The notes below the pieces were generated by a model. It did not search any database, was not told where the DNA came from, and worked only from the letters and a program-made list of their open reading frames with translations. 64,000 nucleotides of DNA from Oceanicaulis sp. HTCC2633 (GTDB lineage: Bacteria; Pseudomonadota; Alphaproteobacteria; Caulobacterales; Maricaulaceae): NCBI RefSeq assembly GCF_000152745.1, contig NZ_CH672428.1, positions 2,323,425 through 2,387,424 of the forward strand, written 5' to 3'. Within the stretch, counting starts at the first letter, position 1; every line of letters begins with the position of its first letter. Below, one piece after another: positions 42,439 to 50,983 of the stretch. A program made the position numbers and the translations under genes.

Positions 42439-42912
42439 ATGAATGAGACTGATCTGGGCCAGTCTGTTCCGCCCCCTCATCAAGCTCGGGAGCATCTGAC
42501 ACCGCTTCAAATAAACGCGCTTTCGTTCGCACTGGAAGATGAGCGCAAAGCTTATAAAACTTACGGGCTCATACTTGATCGGTTTCCTGGCCAGCGTCCT
42601 TTTGTGAATATTATTGAGGCTGAGAACCGCCACATCGAAGCGCTTCTTAGGCTTTATCAAAAATTTGATCTGGAAGTTCCGGTCGATAGGACGCAACCAG
42701 ACCCTTCGGCCCTTACGGCCTCATTGCAGGATTTATGCGCCATAGGCGTCAAATCAGAGCGCGATAATGTCAGGCTCTTTGATACGGTGTTGATCCCTGC
42801 AGCAGGCGACAATCATGAGATTGTCGGGGTGTTCACAAAGTTGCGTGACGCCTCAGCGCATAGACATCTGCCCGCATTTGAGCGTTGTTTAGAGCGACGA
42901 AACTGCCGCTAA
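42439..42912 (+). CDS. Ferritin-like domain protein (DUF2202-like)
   Basis: A 157-residue soluble protein, probably a helical bundle. FALEDERKAYKTYGLIL and IIEAENRHIEALLRLYQKF give the E and ExxH spacing of the first half of a ferritin-like di-iron site; a His-containing helix (ASAHRHLPAFERCL) is near the end. AAGGA lies eight bases before the ATG. It diverges from the DsrE-like gene, with site A between them, and its end overlaps that of the convergent SulP gene by four bases. Iron or peroxide handling is the family-level guess. Confidence 0.65.
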   Translation: MNETDLGQSVPPPHQAREHLTPLQINALSFALEDERKAYKTYGLILDRFPGQRPFVNIIEAENRHIEALLRLYQKFDLEVPVDRTQPDPSALTASLQDLCAIGVKSERDNVRLFDTVLIPAAGDNHEIVGVFTKLRDASAHRHLPAFERCLERRNCR

Positions 42913-44636
42913 TCCACTGCCTGAGCCGTCGTCAACGCATCCCAGGCGTCAAACTGAGACAGATAGATCTTTCCTGAGAGCGCCTCTAGGAAATGGCTTG
43001 AGCGCATCTTGTCCATGACAGGTCCCTTCACCTCGGACAGATGCAGGCGCACTCCCATACCCTTTAAACGCGCATCAAGCGCTTCAAGTGTCTCCATTGC
43101 CGAGTAATCGAGATCATTGACGGCGGAAAACATCAAGACGATGTCACGAATATCGTCGCCGTCGCGTGCGAGGCGGTCAAGAACCAGTGACTCCAGAAAG
43201 TTCGCATTGGCAAAGTACAGGCTCTCATCAACCCGCAGCGTCAGAAGCGACGGTGATGTTTCGACCTCATGGCGCAGTATATTGCGGAAATGATGCGTGC
43301 CTGGAACCAGCCCCACTTCGGCGATATGCGGTTTGGAGGTCTTGGTGATGTGCAGCAATAGAGAGAGTATGACGCCAGAAGCCACCCCGACCTCAACGCC
43401 CAGTCCCAGTGTTAGAATGATCGTGACGGCAACAGCCAAGAAGTCTGATTTTGAGTAGCGCCAGGTCGACTTCAGGATTGAAAAATCAACCAGGCTGAGG
43501 ACCGCAACAATAATCGTCGCCGCCAAGGTGGCCTTGGGCAGGAAGTACACAAGAGGCGTCAAAGAGACCGCGGCGATAGCGAGGCCAATGGCGGTAAAGG
43601 CGCCGGCGGCCGGTGTCTCTGCGCCTGCATCAAAATTGACCACAGAGCGGGCGAAGCCACCCGTCACGGGATACCCGCCAGTAAACGCAGCGCCGAGATT
43701 GGCGGCGCCGAGCCCGATGAGTTCCTGATCGGGATCTATGCGCTGACGTTTCTTAGCCGCCAGCGTCTTGGAGACCGAGACAGACTCCACAAAGCCGATA
43801 ATCGAAATCAGGACAGCCGGTATGAACAAAGCGCGAATGATCTCCGGGGACCAGTCCGGCAAGGTCAGCGGTGGCAGCGCTTGAGGAACGGCGCCCACCA
43901 GATCGACGCCCTTGTCCTCGAAGTTTAGCCCCCACGCCAGACCTGTCGTCGCTGCGACAGCTAAAACCGGCCCGGCCTTGGTCAGGATGTCAGACAAACG
44001 CGCATTGAGACCCAAGGCTCGCAGGGCGGGTTTCATGCCCTTTCGGACCCAGAACAAAAAACCGATCCCAAAGACGCCAATCGCCAAGGTGATCAGGTTG
44101 GTCTCATGAAGGTGGCTGATCAAAGACGCGCCCAGTTCAAGCAGCGAATGCCCCTCCGCCGAGACGCCCAGGACGTGCTTGAACTGACTGGCGGCGATCA
44201 GAATCCCCGATGCTGTGATGAAGCCGGAAATCACAGGGTGGCTTAGAAAGTTTGCAAGAAAGCCAAGCCTGAAAAGGCCCATAATCACCAGAAAGGTGCC
44301 AGACAAAAACGCCAAGGTGAGGGCTGCAGCGGCGTATCCCGCGGTCCCTTGTTCGACCACCTGCCCGATGGCGGACGCGGTCAGAAGTGAGACGACAGCC
44401 ACCGGTCCCACGGCTAGGGCGCGGCTGGTTCCAAAAACAGCATAGAGCATAATGGGAACGATGGACGCGTAGATCCCGGCTTCTGGCGGGAGGCCCGCCA
44501 GAAGCGCATAGGCGAGCGATTGCGGGATGAGCATGATCGTGACGATCACAGCCGCAATCAGATCATTTGAGAGCGCTGTGCGGTTATATGCACGCCCCCA
44601 GCTCAGGATCGGGAAATACTGCTTGAAACGGTCCAT
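42909..44636 (-). CDS. SulP-family anion transporter with STAS domain (island copy)
   Basis: About 575 residues from ATG at 44636 (MDRFKQYFPILSWGR), with the same architecture as the core copy at 15493-17214 and long identical stretches, for example ASAIGQV, LIGLGAANLGAAFTGGYPV and LHLSEVKGPVMDK. A GTG at 44663 would add nine residues. Membrane domain about 25-430, STAS about 440-570. It lies downstream of the sulfide-oxidation-like genes on the same strand, where export or uptake of sulfate, sulfite or thiosulfate is plausible. Confidence 0.87.
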   Translation of the reverse strand: MDRFKQYFPILSWGRAYNRTALSNDLIAAVIVTIMLIPQSLAYALLAGLPPEAGIYASIVPIMLYAVFGTSRALAVGPVAVVSLLTASAIGQVVEQGTAGYAAAALTLAFLSGTFLVIMGLFRLGFLANFLSHPVISGFITASGILIAASQFKHVLGVSAEGHSLLELGASLISHLHETNLITLAIGVFGIGFLFWVRKGMKPALRALGLNARLSDILTKAGPVLAVAATTGLAWGLNFEDKGVDLVGAVPQALPPLTLPDWSPEIIRALFIPAVLISIIGFVESVSVSKTLAAKKRQRIDPDQELIGLGAANLGAAFTGGYPVTGGFARSVVNFDAGAETPAAGAFTAIGLAIAAVSLTPLVYFLPKATLAATIIVAVLSLVDFSILKSTWRYSKSDFLAVAVTIILTLGLGVEVGVASGVILSLLLHITKTSKPHIAEVGLVPGTHHFRNILRHEVETSPSLLTLRVDESLYFANANFLESLVLDRLARDGDDIRDIVLMFSAVNDLDYSAMETLEALDARLKGMGVRLHLSEVKGPVMDKMRSSHFLEALSGKIYLSQFDAWDALTTAQAVD

Positions 44637-44742
44637 GGTCCTAAAGGCCTTATAGTCCGACACGCGAGCCGCCGGTGTCGGGCCCAGCGGCTCTGTCTGC
44701 GGTCAGACGAATGGGTATGGGGATTGGCGGAGCATTCGCCGC

Positions 44743-46422
44743 TCAGCTTTCGGAGACCAGTAGCGGCTCGGGCTTGGCCAGCCATTCCTTGCCCTTGAGC
44801 ATGGCTTGCCAATAGATCGGCGGAAGCATCTTTTCTTTCAGGAACCAGGCGCCGCGGGTCGGCTTGGTTCCATCGAGCGCCCAGGCAGGAAATGATGGCT
44901 TTAACACGCCGCCATAGCCGAACTCGGCGAGGACGATCTTGCCCCGTTCAACGGTGAGTGGGCATGAGCCGTAGCCGTCATACGCCGCGGTGGGCGACCG
45001 ACCGGCAATATCCGCCATGATGTTCTCCGCCACTGTCGGCGCCTGCTTGCGCGCGGCGGCAGCCGTCTTCGCGTTGGGCGCATTCATCACATCGCCCAGC
45101 GACCAGATGTTCTCATAGGTCTTATGGCGCAGCGTCGCCTGATCCACATCAACCCAACCCGCAGCGTCCGCCAGGGGAGACACACGGATAAAGTCGGGCG
45201 CCACTTGAGGCGGACAGACATGAAGCATGTCGAAATCCTTGGTGACTTCATGCGCTTCTATATCTGGACCGGTGACCTTGAACGTCGCTGTTTTCTGAGG
45301 GCCATCGACGGATATGAGCTGGTGGAAGAAATTCAGGCTTGCGCGGTATTTCTCGACGTATTCCATCAAGGCCGGCACATAGTCCTTCACGCCGAAGAGC
45401 ACGCCTCCGGCCGTCATGAACTCAATGTCGATAGTGTTCAAAACGCCCCGCCGGAACCAGGCGTCGCTCGATAAATACATCGCCTTTTGAGGCGCGCCGG
45501 CGCATTTGATCGGCATGGGCGGTTGCGTTAAGATCGCCCGCCCCTTGTCGAGCGCTTTCACGAGCTGCCACGTATAGGGCGCGAGATCGTACCGATAGTT
45601 TGAGGTCACGCCATTACGGCCCAGCGTCTCCTCAAGGCCGTCTATCTGAGCCCAGTCGAGTTTCAGTCCGGGGCAAACGACGAGCCGATCATACTTCACG
45701 ACCCGGCAGCCATCGAGAATGACGGCATTGTTGTCGGGCTCAAAGGCGGCGACAGCGGCCTTGATCCATGTCACGCCTTTGGGGATCAGGCTGCCCATGG
45801 TCTTGGCGGTTTGGTTCGCCTTGAAGACGCCGCCGCCCACCATGGTCCAGCCAGGCTGGTAATAATGGATGTCGGCGGGATCAATGATGGCGATGGAGAG
45901 ATCTGATGAGCGCGCCTTCAAACTGGCCGCCACAGAAATCCCGCCCGCTCCGGCTCCCACAATCACGACATCATATTGCGCGTCACCGGTCTCAGTTGGC
46001 GTTTTGCCATTGTTCAAGATGCGGCGCGCCACGCCGTTCATGTCGTAGCCAGCTGCCTTGGTGGCGGCCAGTATTTCAGGTAAGGGTCGCTTCTTGGCTT
46101 CGTGAAAGGACCACAAGCTGGCCGATCGCGTGCCTGTGCGGCAATAGGCCAGAACCGGTCGTGGCAAATCCTTCAGTGCTGCGCCAAAGTCGGCGACGTC
46201 CGTGTCCGTTACCAGCCCCGCTTTGACGGGCACATATTGCGCCATGATGCCCTGCGCCGCTGCAGCAGCTTGGATTTCCTCAAATCCAGGTTGATCAACG
46301 CCCTCACCATCGGGGCGATTGCAGATGATGGCCCGGAATCCTGCTTCCTTGATGGCGGGGATATCTGTAGCCAGGATTTGAGGGCTGACCGCGAACTTCT
46401 CTGTTATTTTGTTGATTTGCAT
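44743..46422 (-). CDS. Fusion of DUF442 (TIGR01244) phosphatase-like domain and sulfide:quinone-oxidoreductase-like flavoprotein
   Basis: A 559-residue fusion. Residues 1-110 are the DUF442/TIGR01244 domain with a phosphatase-like loop YCRTGTRSASLW. Residues about 148-559 are an FAD enzyme of the SQR family (YDVVIVGAGAGGISVAASL; later WSLGDVMNAPNAKTAAA). One SQR cysteine is present in PIKCAGAPQKAMYLSS. The second, usually in the GDxC/GDAC region, is not there (GDVMNAPN), while extra cysteines occur in VVCPGLKLDW and HVCPPQVAP. It may oxidise sulfide to persulfide with quinone, feeding the hydrolase encoded 12 bases upstream. Activity needs testing because of the missing cysteine. Confidence 0.85.
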   Translation of the reverse strand: MQINKITEKFAVSPQILATDIPAIKEAGFRAIICNRPDGEGVDQPGFEEIQAAAAAQGIMAQYVPVKAGLVTDTDVADFGAALKDLPRPVLAYCRTGTRSASLWSFHEAKKRPLPEILAATKAAGYDMNGVARRILNNGKTPTETGDAQYDVVIVGAGAGGISVAASLKARSSDLSIAIIDPADIHYYQPGWTMVGGGVFKANQTAKTMGSLIPKGVTWIKAAVAAFEPDNNAVILDGCRVVKYDRLVVCPGLKLDWAQIDGLEETLGRNGVTSNYRYDLAPYTWQLVKALDKGRAILTQPPMPIKCAGAPQKAMYLSSDAWFRRGVLNTIDIEFMTAGGVLFGVKDYVPALMEYVEKYRASLNFFHQLISVDGPQKTATFKVTGPDIEAHEVTKDFDMLHVCPPQVAPDFIRVSPLADAAGWVDVDQATLRHKTYENIWSLGDVMNAPNAKTAAAARKQAPTVAENIMADIAGRSPTAAYDGYGSCPLTVERGKIVLAEFGYGGVLKPSFPAWALDGTKPTRGAWFLKEKMLPPIYWQAMLKGKEWLAKPEPLLVSES

Positions 46423-46434
46423 CAGATATGCCCC

Positions 46435-47316
46435 CTAAAGCCCGTTAACGGGAAGTTTGAGCATAGGTCTGCCATCCTTATCTGTGGGCATCTCACCGGC
46501 CCGCATATTGACCTGCAAAGACGGCAGAATGAGTTGCGGAACCGCAAGAGTTGCATCGCGTTCGGTCCGAAACTTGACGAAATCCTCCTTCGTCTTGCCG
46601 CCTCCCACATGGATGTTATGGGCTTTCTGGTCCGCGACCGTGCTTTCCCAAAGAATCTCGCGACCATTCGGGCCATAATCATGACACATGAAGAGCCGCA
46701 TCTCGTCGGGCAGGCTCAGGATGCGCTGAATGGAATCATAAAGCGTGCCTGCATCGCCGCCCGGAAAATCCGCGCGTGCAGAACCCGCGTCCGGCATGAA
46801 GATCGTGTCGCCTACAAACGCGGCGTTTCCGAAAACATGGACAGTACAGGCTGGCGTGTGGCCAGGGGTATGCATGACGAAGGCTTGCAGGCCGCCAACC
46901 TGGTAGGTGTCGCCATCTTCGAAGAGAGCATCGAACTGGCTGCCATCGCGCTCAAACTCGGTGCCTTCGTTGAAGACCTTTCCGAAGGTCTCCTGCACAA
47001 TCTTGATGTCAGCGCCTATGCCAATTTTACCGCCCAGTCGCTCTTGCAGATAAGGGGCTGCAGACAGATGGTCGGCGTGAACATGGGTCTCGATGATCCA
47101 CTCAACTTTTAGCCCTTGAGATTGAACATAGTACGCAATCTGATCCGCATGCTCATAGGCGATGCGGCCCGATGCCTGATCGAAATCCATGACGCTGTCG
47201 ATAATCGCGCAAGCGGATGACGTGGGGTCTTTGACGACATAGCTGATGGTGTTGGTCGCCTCATCAAAGAACGCTTTGACGTCTGGCTTGACCTCCAGCT
47301 TTACAGGGTACTGCAT
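46435..47316 (-). CDS. Metallo-beta-lactamase-fold hydrolase (persulfide dioxygenase / Blh-like)
   Basis: About 293 residues from ATG at 47316, which has a perfect GGAGG five bases upstream; a reading from 47334 adds six residues but loses this. Metal ligands are clear: THVHADH, HTPGHTPA, VGDTIF and CHDYGP. The length and the insertion before the last His resemble persulfide dioxygenases (ETHE1/Blh group), which oxidise glutathione persulfide to sulfite. It lies just before the SQR-like gene; the two would convert sulfide to sulfite. Blh proteins are also linked to biofilm and H2S control with BigR. Confidence 0.88.
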   Translation of the reverse strand: MQYPVKLEVKPDVKAFFDEATNTISYVVKDPTSSACAIIDSVMDFDQASGRIAYEHADQIAYYVQSQGLKVEWIIETHVHADHLSAAPYLQERLGGKIGIGADIKIVQETFGKVFNEGTEFERDGSQFDALFEDGDTYQVGGLQAFVMHTPGHTPACTVHVFGNAAFVGDTIFMPDAGSARADFPGGDAGTLYDSIQRILSLPDEMRLFMCHDYGPNGREILWESTVADQKAHNIHVGGGKTKEDFVKFRTERDATLAVPQLILPSLQVNMRAGEMPTDKDGRPMLKLPVNGL

Positions 47317-47395
47317 TGCTTCCTCCGATTTCATGCGCCTGGTTTTTCACAAGGCTTTGCATGGCATTTAGGGTTTTGAACTTGGACACCGGGCG

Positions 47396-47539
47396 CTAGA
47401 GAAAGAGTTTGATGATCCCGCCCAGGACCGTCACAGTGAGCACGCCAGCGGCCCAGAGCCCGACGAACCAGGCGAGTTCACGCAATCCGGTTTGCCTCAC
47501 GCCCGTGTCCTGAGCATTGCGCGTTGGATCTTTGAGCAT
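47396..47539 (-). CDS. DUF2474 small membrane subunit of CioAB-type oxidase
   Basis: A 47-residue peptide (start MLKDPTRNAQDTGVRQTG) with one membrane segment (LAWFVGLWAAGVLTVTVLGG). Its ATG overlaps the TGA of the bd oxidase subunit II gene (TGATG). DUF2474 peptides sit after cyanide-insensitive oxidase genes and are thought to stabilise the complex, as CydX does in E. coli. Easily missed because of size. Confidence 0.85.
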   Translation of the reverse strand: MLKDPTRNAQDTGVRQTGLRELAWFVGLWAAGVLTVTVLGGIIKLFL

Positions 47540-48540
47540 CAGTGATACCCCTCCGCCGGATCGACCTTGCCGCGGAACACCCAGTAAGCGTACGCGGTGT
47601 AAGCCAGGATCATGGGCAGCAGGATGAGCGCCCCTACCAGCATGAACATCAAGCTTGAGTCCGGCGCTGCTGCCTCACGAATGGTAATGGCGCGGGGCAC
47701 CACATAAGGGGCAATTCCGATGCCCAGCCCACCAAAGCACAATCCGAAAAGAGCAATCGCGCTAGGGAACGGCGCCCAGTCCTTTTTGGACCACAGACCC
47801 CAGAGCAGGATCGCAGCCGCGAGAGCGGTGAGCGTTGGAACAGGCAGGACGTAGAGTAAGCGCGGGAAGGTGAACCAGCGCTCCGCGATGTCGGGAGAGA
47901 GAAAGGGCGTCCACAGGCTCACAAGACCAATAAAACCCAAAGTCGCTAAGGCTGCCAGTCTGGCGAGGCGATAGGCTTGGTCGCGCAACTCGCCTTCGGT
48001 TTTCATCACAAGCCAGGTCGAGCCCAGCAAGCCGTAGCCGGCGGTCAGCGCGACACCGCAGGCCAGCGAGAAGGGCGTGAACCAGTCAAACCATCCGCCT
48101 GCATAGGCCCGGCCCTCAACTTCGATGCCCTGAACGAACGCCCCAAGCACAACGCCTTGAGAAAAGGTTGCAAGCAAAGATCCGAAGAAGAAGGCGCGAT
48201 CCCAGATTTTTTGATGGGCCACGTCCCGCCAGCGGTACTCAAATGCGACCCCGCGAAAGACAAGCGCAAGGATCATCGCGATGAATGGGGCGTAAAGCGC
48301 CGGCATAACGATGGAGTAGGCCAGCGGGAAGGCGGCGAAGAGGCCGCCGCCGCCCAAGATCAGCCAGGTTTCATTTCCGTCCCAGACAGGCGCGACGGAA
48401 TTCATCGCCACATTGCGATCCTGATCGGTCTTCAGGAAGGGGAATGACAGCCCAACGCCCAAGTCAAAACCGTCAAGCACGATGTAGATAAAGATGGCGA
48501 GCGCAAGAAGTCCCGCCCAGATTTCAGGTAATCCAATCAT
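47539..48540 (-). CDS. cydB: Cytochrome bd-type quinol oxidase subunit II
   Basis: A 333-residue membrane protein with about eight or nine helices. Characteristic stretches are YIVLDGFDLGVG at the start and VWDGNETWLILGGGGLFAAFPLAY. It pairs with subunit I (gene ends nine bases upstream) to reduce oxygen with quinol. With the DUF2474 peptide this marks the CioAB branch, which resists cyanide, sulfide and NO. That fits the sulfide- and NO-related neighbours. Confidence 0.93.
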   Translation of the reverse strand: MIGLPEIWAGLLALAIFIYIVLDGFDLGVGLSFPFLKTDQDRNVAMNSVAPVWDGNETWLILGGGGLFAAFPLAYSIVMPALYAPFIAMILALVFRGVAFEYRWRDVAHQKIWDRAFFFGSLLATFSQGVVLGAFVQGIEVEGRAYAGGWFDWFTPFSLACGVALTAGYGLLGSTWLVMKTEGELRDQAYRLARLAALATLGFIGLVSLWTPFLSPDIAERWFTFPRLLYVLPVPTLTALAAAILLWGLWSKKDWAPFPSAIALFGLCFGGLGIGIAPYVVPRAITIREAAAPDSSLMFMLVGALILLPMILAYTAYAYWVFRGKVDPAEGYH

Positions 48541-48549
48541 GATGACCTC

Positions 48550-49953
48550 CTACTCGGCCGGGAATGCTTTGGGGTCGAGACCAGCCGCTGGCGTGGTGCC
48601 CGCAGAGCGGATGGGTTTGCCGTGCTGCTCTTCAGCCTGAGCCGGTCCTGCCCTCATCAGTCTGAGGATGTACAGCGTGCCGGCGCCAAAGATCGCGAAG
48701 TAGACGATTACGAAGGCGATTAGAGAGGCTGCGACCGCTGGCGCCGCCACTGGCGCGATCGACTCGCCCGTCGTGAGCAGGCCATAGACCGTGAAGGGCT
48801 GACGCCCGACTTCTGTAGTCACCCAACCCGCTAGCACCGCGATAAACCCGCTGGGACCCATCACAAGGGCGGCTTTGTGAAACAGGCTGTTCTCGTAAAA
48901 CTTGCCACGCCAGCGCAGGAAGAGGCTGATCGCACCCAGAGCCGCCATAGCGAGACCGATCCCAACCATGATCCGGAAGCTCCAGAAGACGATCACCACG
49001 GGAGGGCGTTGATCGGCGGGCACATCGGTCAAGCCTGGTGTTTCGCCATCCCAATGGTGAGTCAGGATCAAGGCGGACAATCCTGGAATGCCGATTTCAA
49101 AATGATTTTCCTCGGCTTCTTGGTCCGGGATGCCGAACAAGATGAGGGGGGCTCCGGTCTGGCGCTCCCAATGGCCTTCCATCGCCGCCACTTTGATCGG
49201 CTGATGTTCGAGCGTGTTAATGCCGTGCATGTCGCCGGCGAAGATCTGGATGGGAGCCACGATCGCCGCCATCCACATGGCCATTGAGAACATTTTTCTC
49301 GCTTCGGCGTTGGCGCGATCACGCAGGAGGTGGAATGCGCCCACAGCCCCCACGACAAAAGCCGTGGTGAGGTACGCTGCCAAGGTCATATGGACGAGGC
49401 GATAGGGGAAGGACGGGTTGAAGACGATTTCAAACCAGTTCTCGGGAATGAACTGACCAACCTCATTGATGCTGTAGCCTGCCGGGGTCTGCATCCAGGA
49501 GTTCACCGACAAGATCCACGTCGCAGAGATCAGTGTGCCGAGCGCGACCATGCCTGTGGCGAACAGGTGCAACTTGCGTGACACGCGCTCCATCCCAAAA
49601 AGCATCACGCCCAGGAATCCGGCTTCCAGGAAGAAGGCTGTGAGTACTTCATAGGCCATGAGCGGGCCAATGATCGGTCCGGCTTTGTCAGAGAAGACCG
49701 ACCAGTTCGTACCGAACTGATAAGACATCACAATCCCGGACACGACGCCCATGCCGAAGGCGACAGCGAAAATCTTCATCCAGAATTTGAAAAGGTTGAG
49801 ATAAACCCGATTACCGGTTCTGAGCCATTGAACTTCCAGTACGAACAGGAAGCTCGCGAGCCCGATTGAAAAGGCTGGGAAGATGATATGGAACATCACC
49901 GTGAACGCGAATTGCACGCGCGCGAGGATGGTGGCGTCTAGGGATTCAAACAT
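48550..49953 (-). CDS. cydA: Cytochrome bd-type quinol oxidase subunit I
   Basis: A 467-residue haem-bearing subunit. The N-terminal FAFTVMFHIIFP-like region holds a haem ligand His, and GWVTTEVGRQPFTVYGLLTT is the GRQPF/W signature of subunit I. The protein is shorter than E. coli CydA, fitting a short Q-loop, CioA type. A 23-bp NsrR-like site lies 62-84 bases upstream (50015-50037), so it is probably induced with the stress genes of the island. Confidence 0.93.
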   Translation of the reverse strand: MFESLDATILARVQFAFTVMFHIIFPAFSIGLASFLFVLEVQWLRTGNRVYLNLFKFWMKIFAVAFGMGVVSGIVMSYQFGTNWSVFSDKAGPIIGPLMAYEVLTAFFLEAGFLGVMLFGMERVSRKLHLFATGMVALGTLISATWILSVNSWMQTPAGYSINEVGQFIPENWFEIVFNPSFPYRLVHMTLAAYLTTAFVVGAVGAFHLLRDRANAEARKMFSMAMWMAAIVAPIQIFAGDMHGINTLEHQPIKVAAMEGHWERQTGAPLILFGIPDQEAEENHFEIGIPGLSALILTHHWDGETPGLTDVPADQRPPVVIVFWSFRIMVGIGLAMAALGAISLFLRWRGKFYENSLFHKAALVMGPSGFIAVLAGWVTTEVGRQPFTVYGLLTTGESIAPVAAPAVAASLIAFVIVYFAIFGAGTLYILRLMRAGPAQAEEQHGKPIRSAGTTPAAGLDPKAFPAE

Positions 49954-50014
49954 CGCTGCGAACTCCGCTTGATGTCGGTTGGGTGAACAAGTGTCTCATG
50001 AACTAGAGCCAATT

Positions 50015-50037
50015 AAGTGGCATTCCATATACAACTT
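50015..50037. promoter_or_regulatory. NsrR-like inverted repeat, site B
   Basis: Half-sites AAGTGGCAT and (reverse) AAGTTGTAT around a 5-base centre, 62-84 bases upstream of cydA. Same spacing as sites A and C. The rest of 49,954-50,199 holds no gene I can support. Confidence 0.6.
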
Positions 50038-50199
50038 TCGGCCATAGTGTCGCAGGCCTTGACGGTTTGAAGCTGACAGGACCAGCCCCAGAAGAAGCGT
50101 GCGCATGGCCCCTGTCAGGGCAGGGACATTGTGACTTAGGGCCATGCGCGCCCGGTAGCGGTTCAATCGAGCGGACCTTCGATTGAACCGCCCTCGAGA

Positions 50200-50847
50200 T
50201 CAGCCGAGAGATTTGGTGGAGAAGTACCAATCCACCGTTTCATAGCCTTCAGAGGCGCGGCTCTCGGCGGCGTCGGCGGTGGCCGGCGGCGGCACGATCA
50301 CCTTGTCGCCCGGGGTCCAGGCTTCAGGGGTCGCCACGCCTTCGCTGTCAGAGGTTTGAAGCGCCTGGATGAGGCGAACAAATTCCTCGATCGAGCGGCC
50401 ATTACTCATCGGGTAATAGACCATGGCGCGCAGCACGCCCTCAGGGTCAATGATAAAGGTTGCTCGCACCGCAGCAGTGTTAGAGGCGCCAGGCTGGATC
50501 ATGCCATAAGCGCTCGCCACTTGCATGGAGAGGTCGGCGATAATGGGGAAGCGGACATCAACGCCGAACTTCTCCTTGATGTTCCGCACCCAGGCGATGT
50601 GGGCGTAATGACTGTCGATGGACAGTCCCAGAAGTTCGGTGTTAAGGGCGGCGAACCGGTCCTGAGCCTTGGCGAACGCCATGAACTCTGTGGTGCACAC
50701 CGGGGTGAAATCTGCCGGGTGTGAAAACAGGATCAGCCATTTGCCGCGGTAGTCGGACAAGGACCGCTCACCATGGGTCGTCGGGGCGGTGAAATCGGGC
50801 GCTTTCTCATTCAGGCGCGGGAAGGTGCAGGTTTCAATCTCAGTCAT
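50200..50847 (-). CDS. 1-Cys peroxiredoxin (Prx6 type)
   Basis: About 215 residues from ATG at 50847 (MTEIETCTFPRL), with GGAG six bases upstream; the longer reading from 50880 has none. The peroxidatic Cys is in HPADFTPVCTTEFMAF at about residue 48, and the long C-terminal domain matches the Prx6 subgroup. It removes peroxides or peroxynitrite. A 23-bp NsrR-like site lies 61-83 bases upstream, and the Rrf2 regulator gene is next upstream on the same strand. Confidence 0.92.
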   Translation of the reverse strand: MTEIETCTFPRLNEKAPDFTAPTTHGERSLSDYRGKWLILFSHPADFTPVCTTEFMAFAKAQDRFAALNTELLGLSIDSHYAHIAWVRNIKEKFGVDVRFPIIADLSMQVASAYGMIQPGASNTAAVRATFIIDPEGVLRAMVYYPMSNGRSIEEFVRLIQALQTSDSEGVATPEAWTPGDKVIVPPPATADAAESRASEGYETVDWYFSTKSLG

Positions 50848-50907
50848 TGGGAACTCCATTGTTTGACGCGTTTGGCTCAAAGCCAGTGCGTTATGACGTA
50901 TCCCTTA

Positions 50908-50930
50908 AAGTCGCATATGTCATACTACTT
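50908..50930. promoter_or_regulatory. NsrR-like inverted repeat, site C
   Basis: Half-sites AAGTCGCAT and (reverse) AAGTAGTAT around a 5-base centre, between the peroxiredoxin gene and the end of the Rrf2 regulator gene. It is the most symmetrical of the three sites: both halves match AAGTNGYAT. Confidence 0.65.
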
Positions 50931-50983
50931 ATTTTGATGCAACCTATAGACCCTCTCTATGCCGACCCTAAAGTCTATAAATG

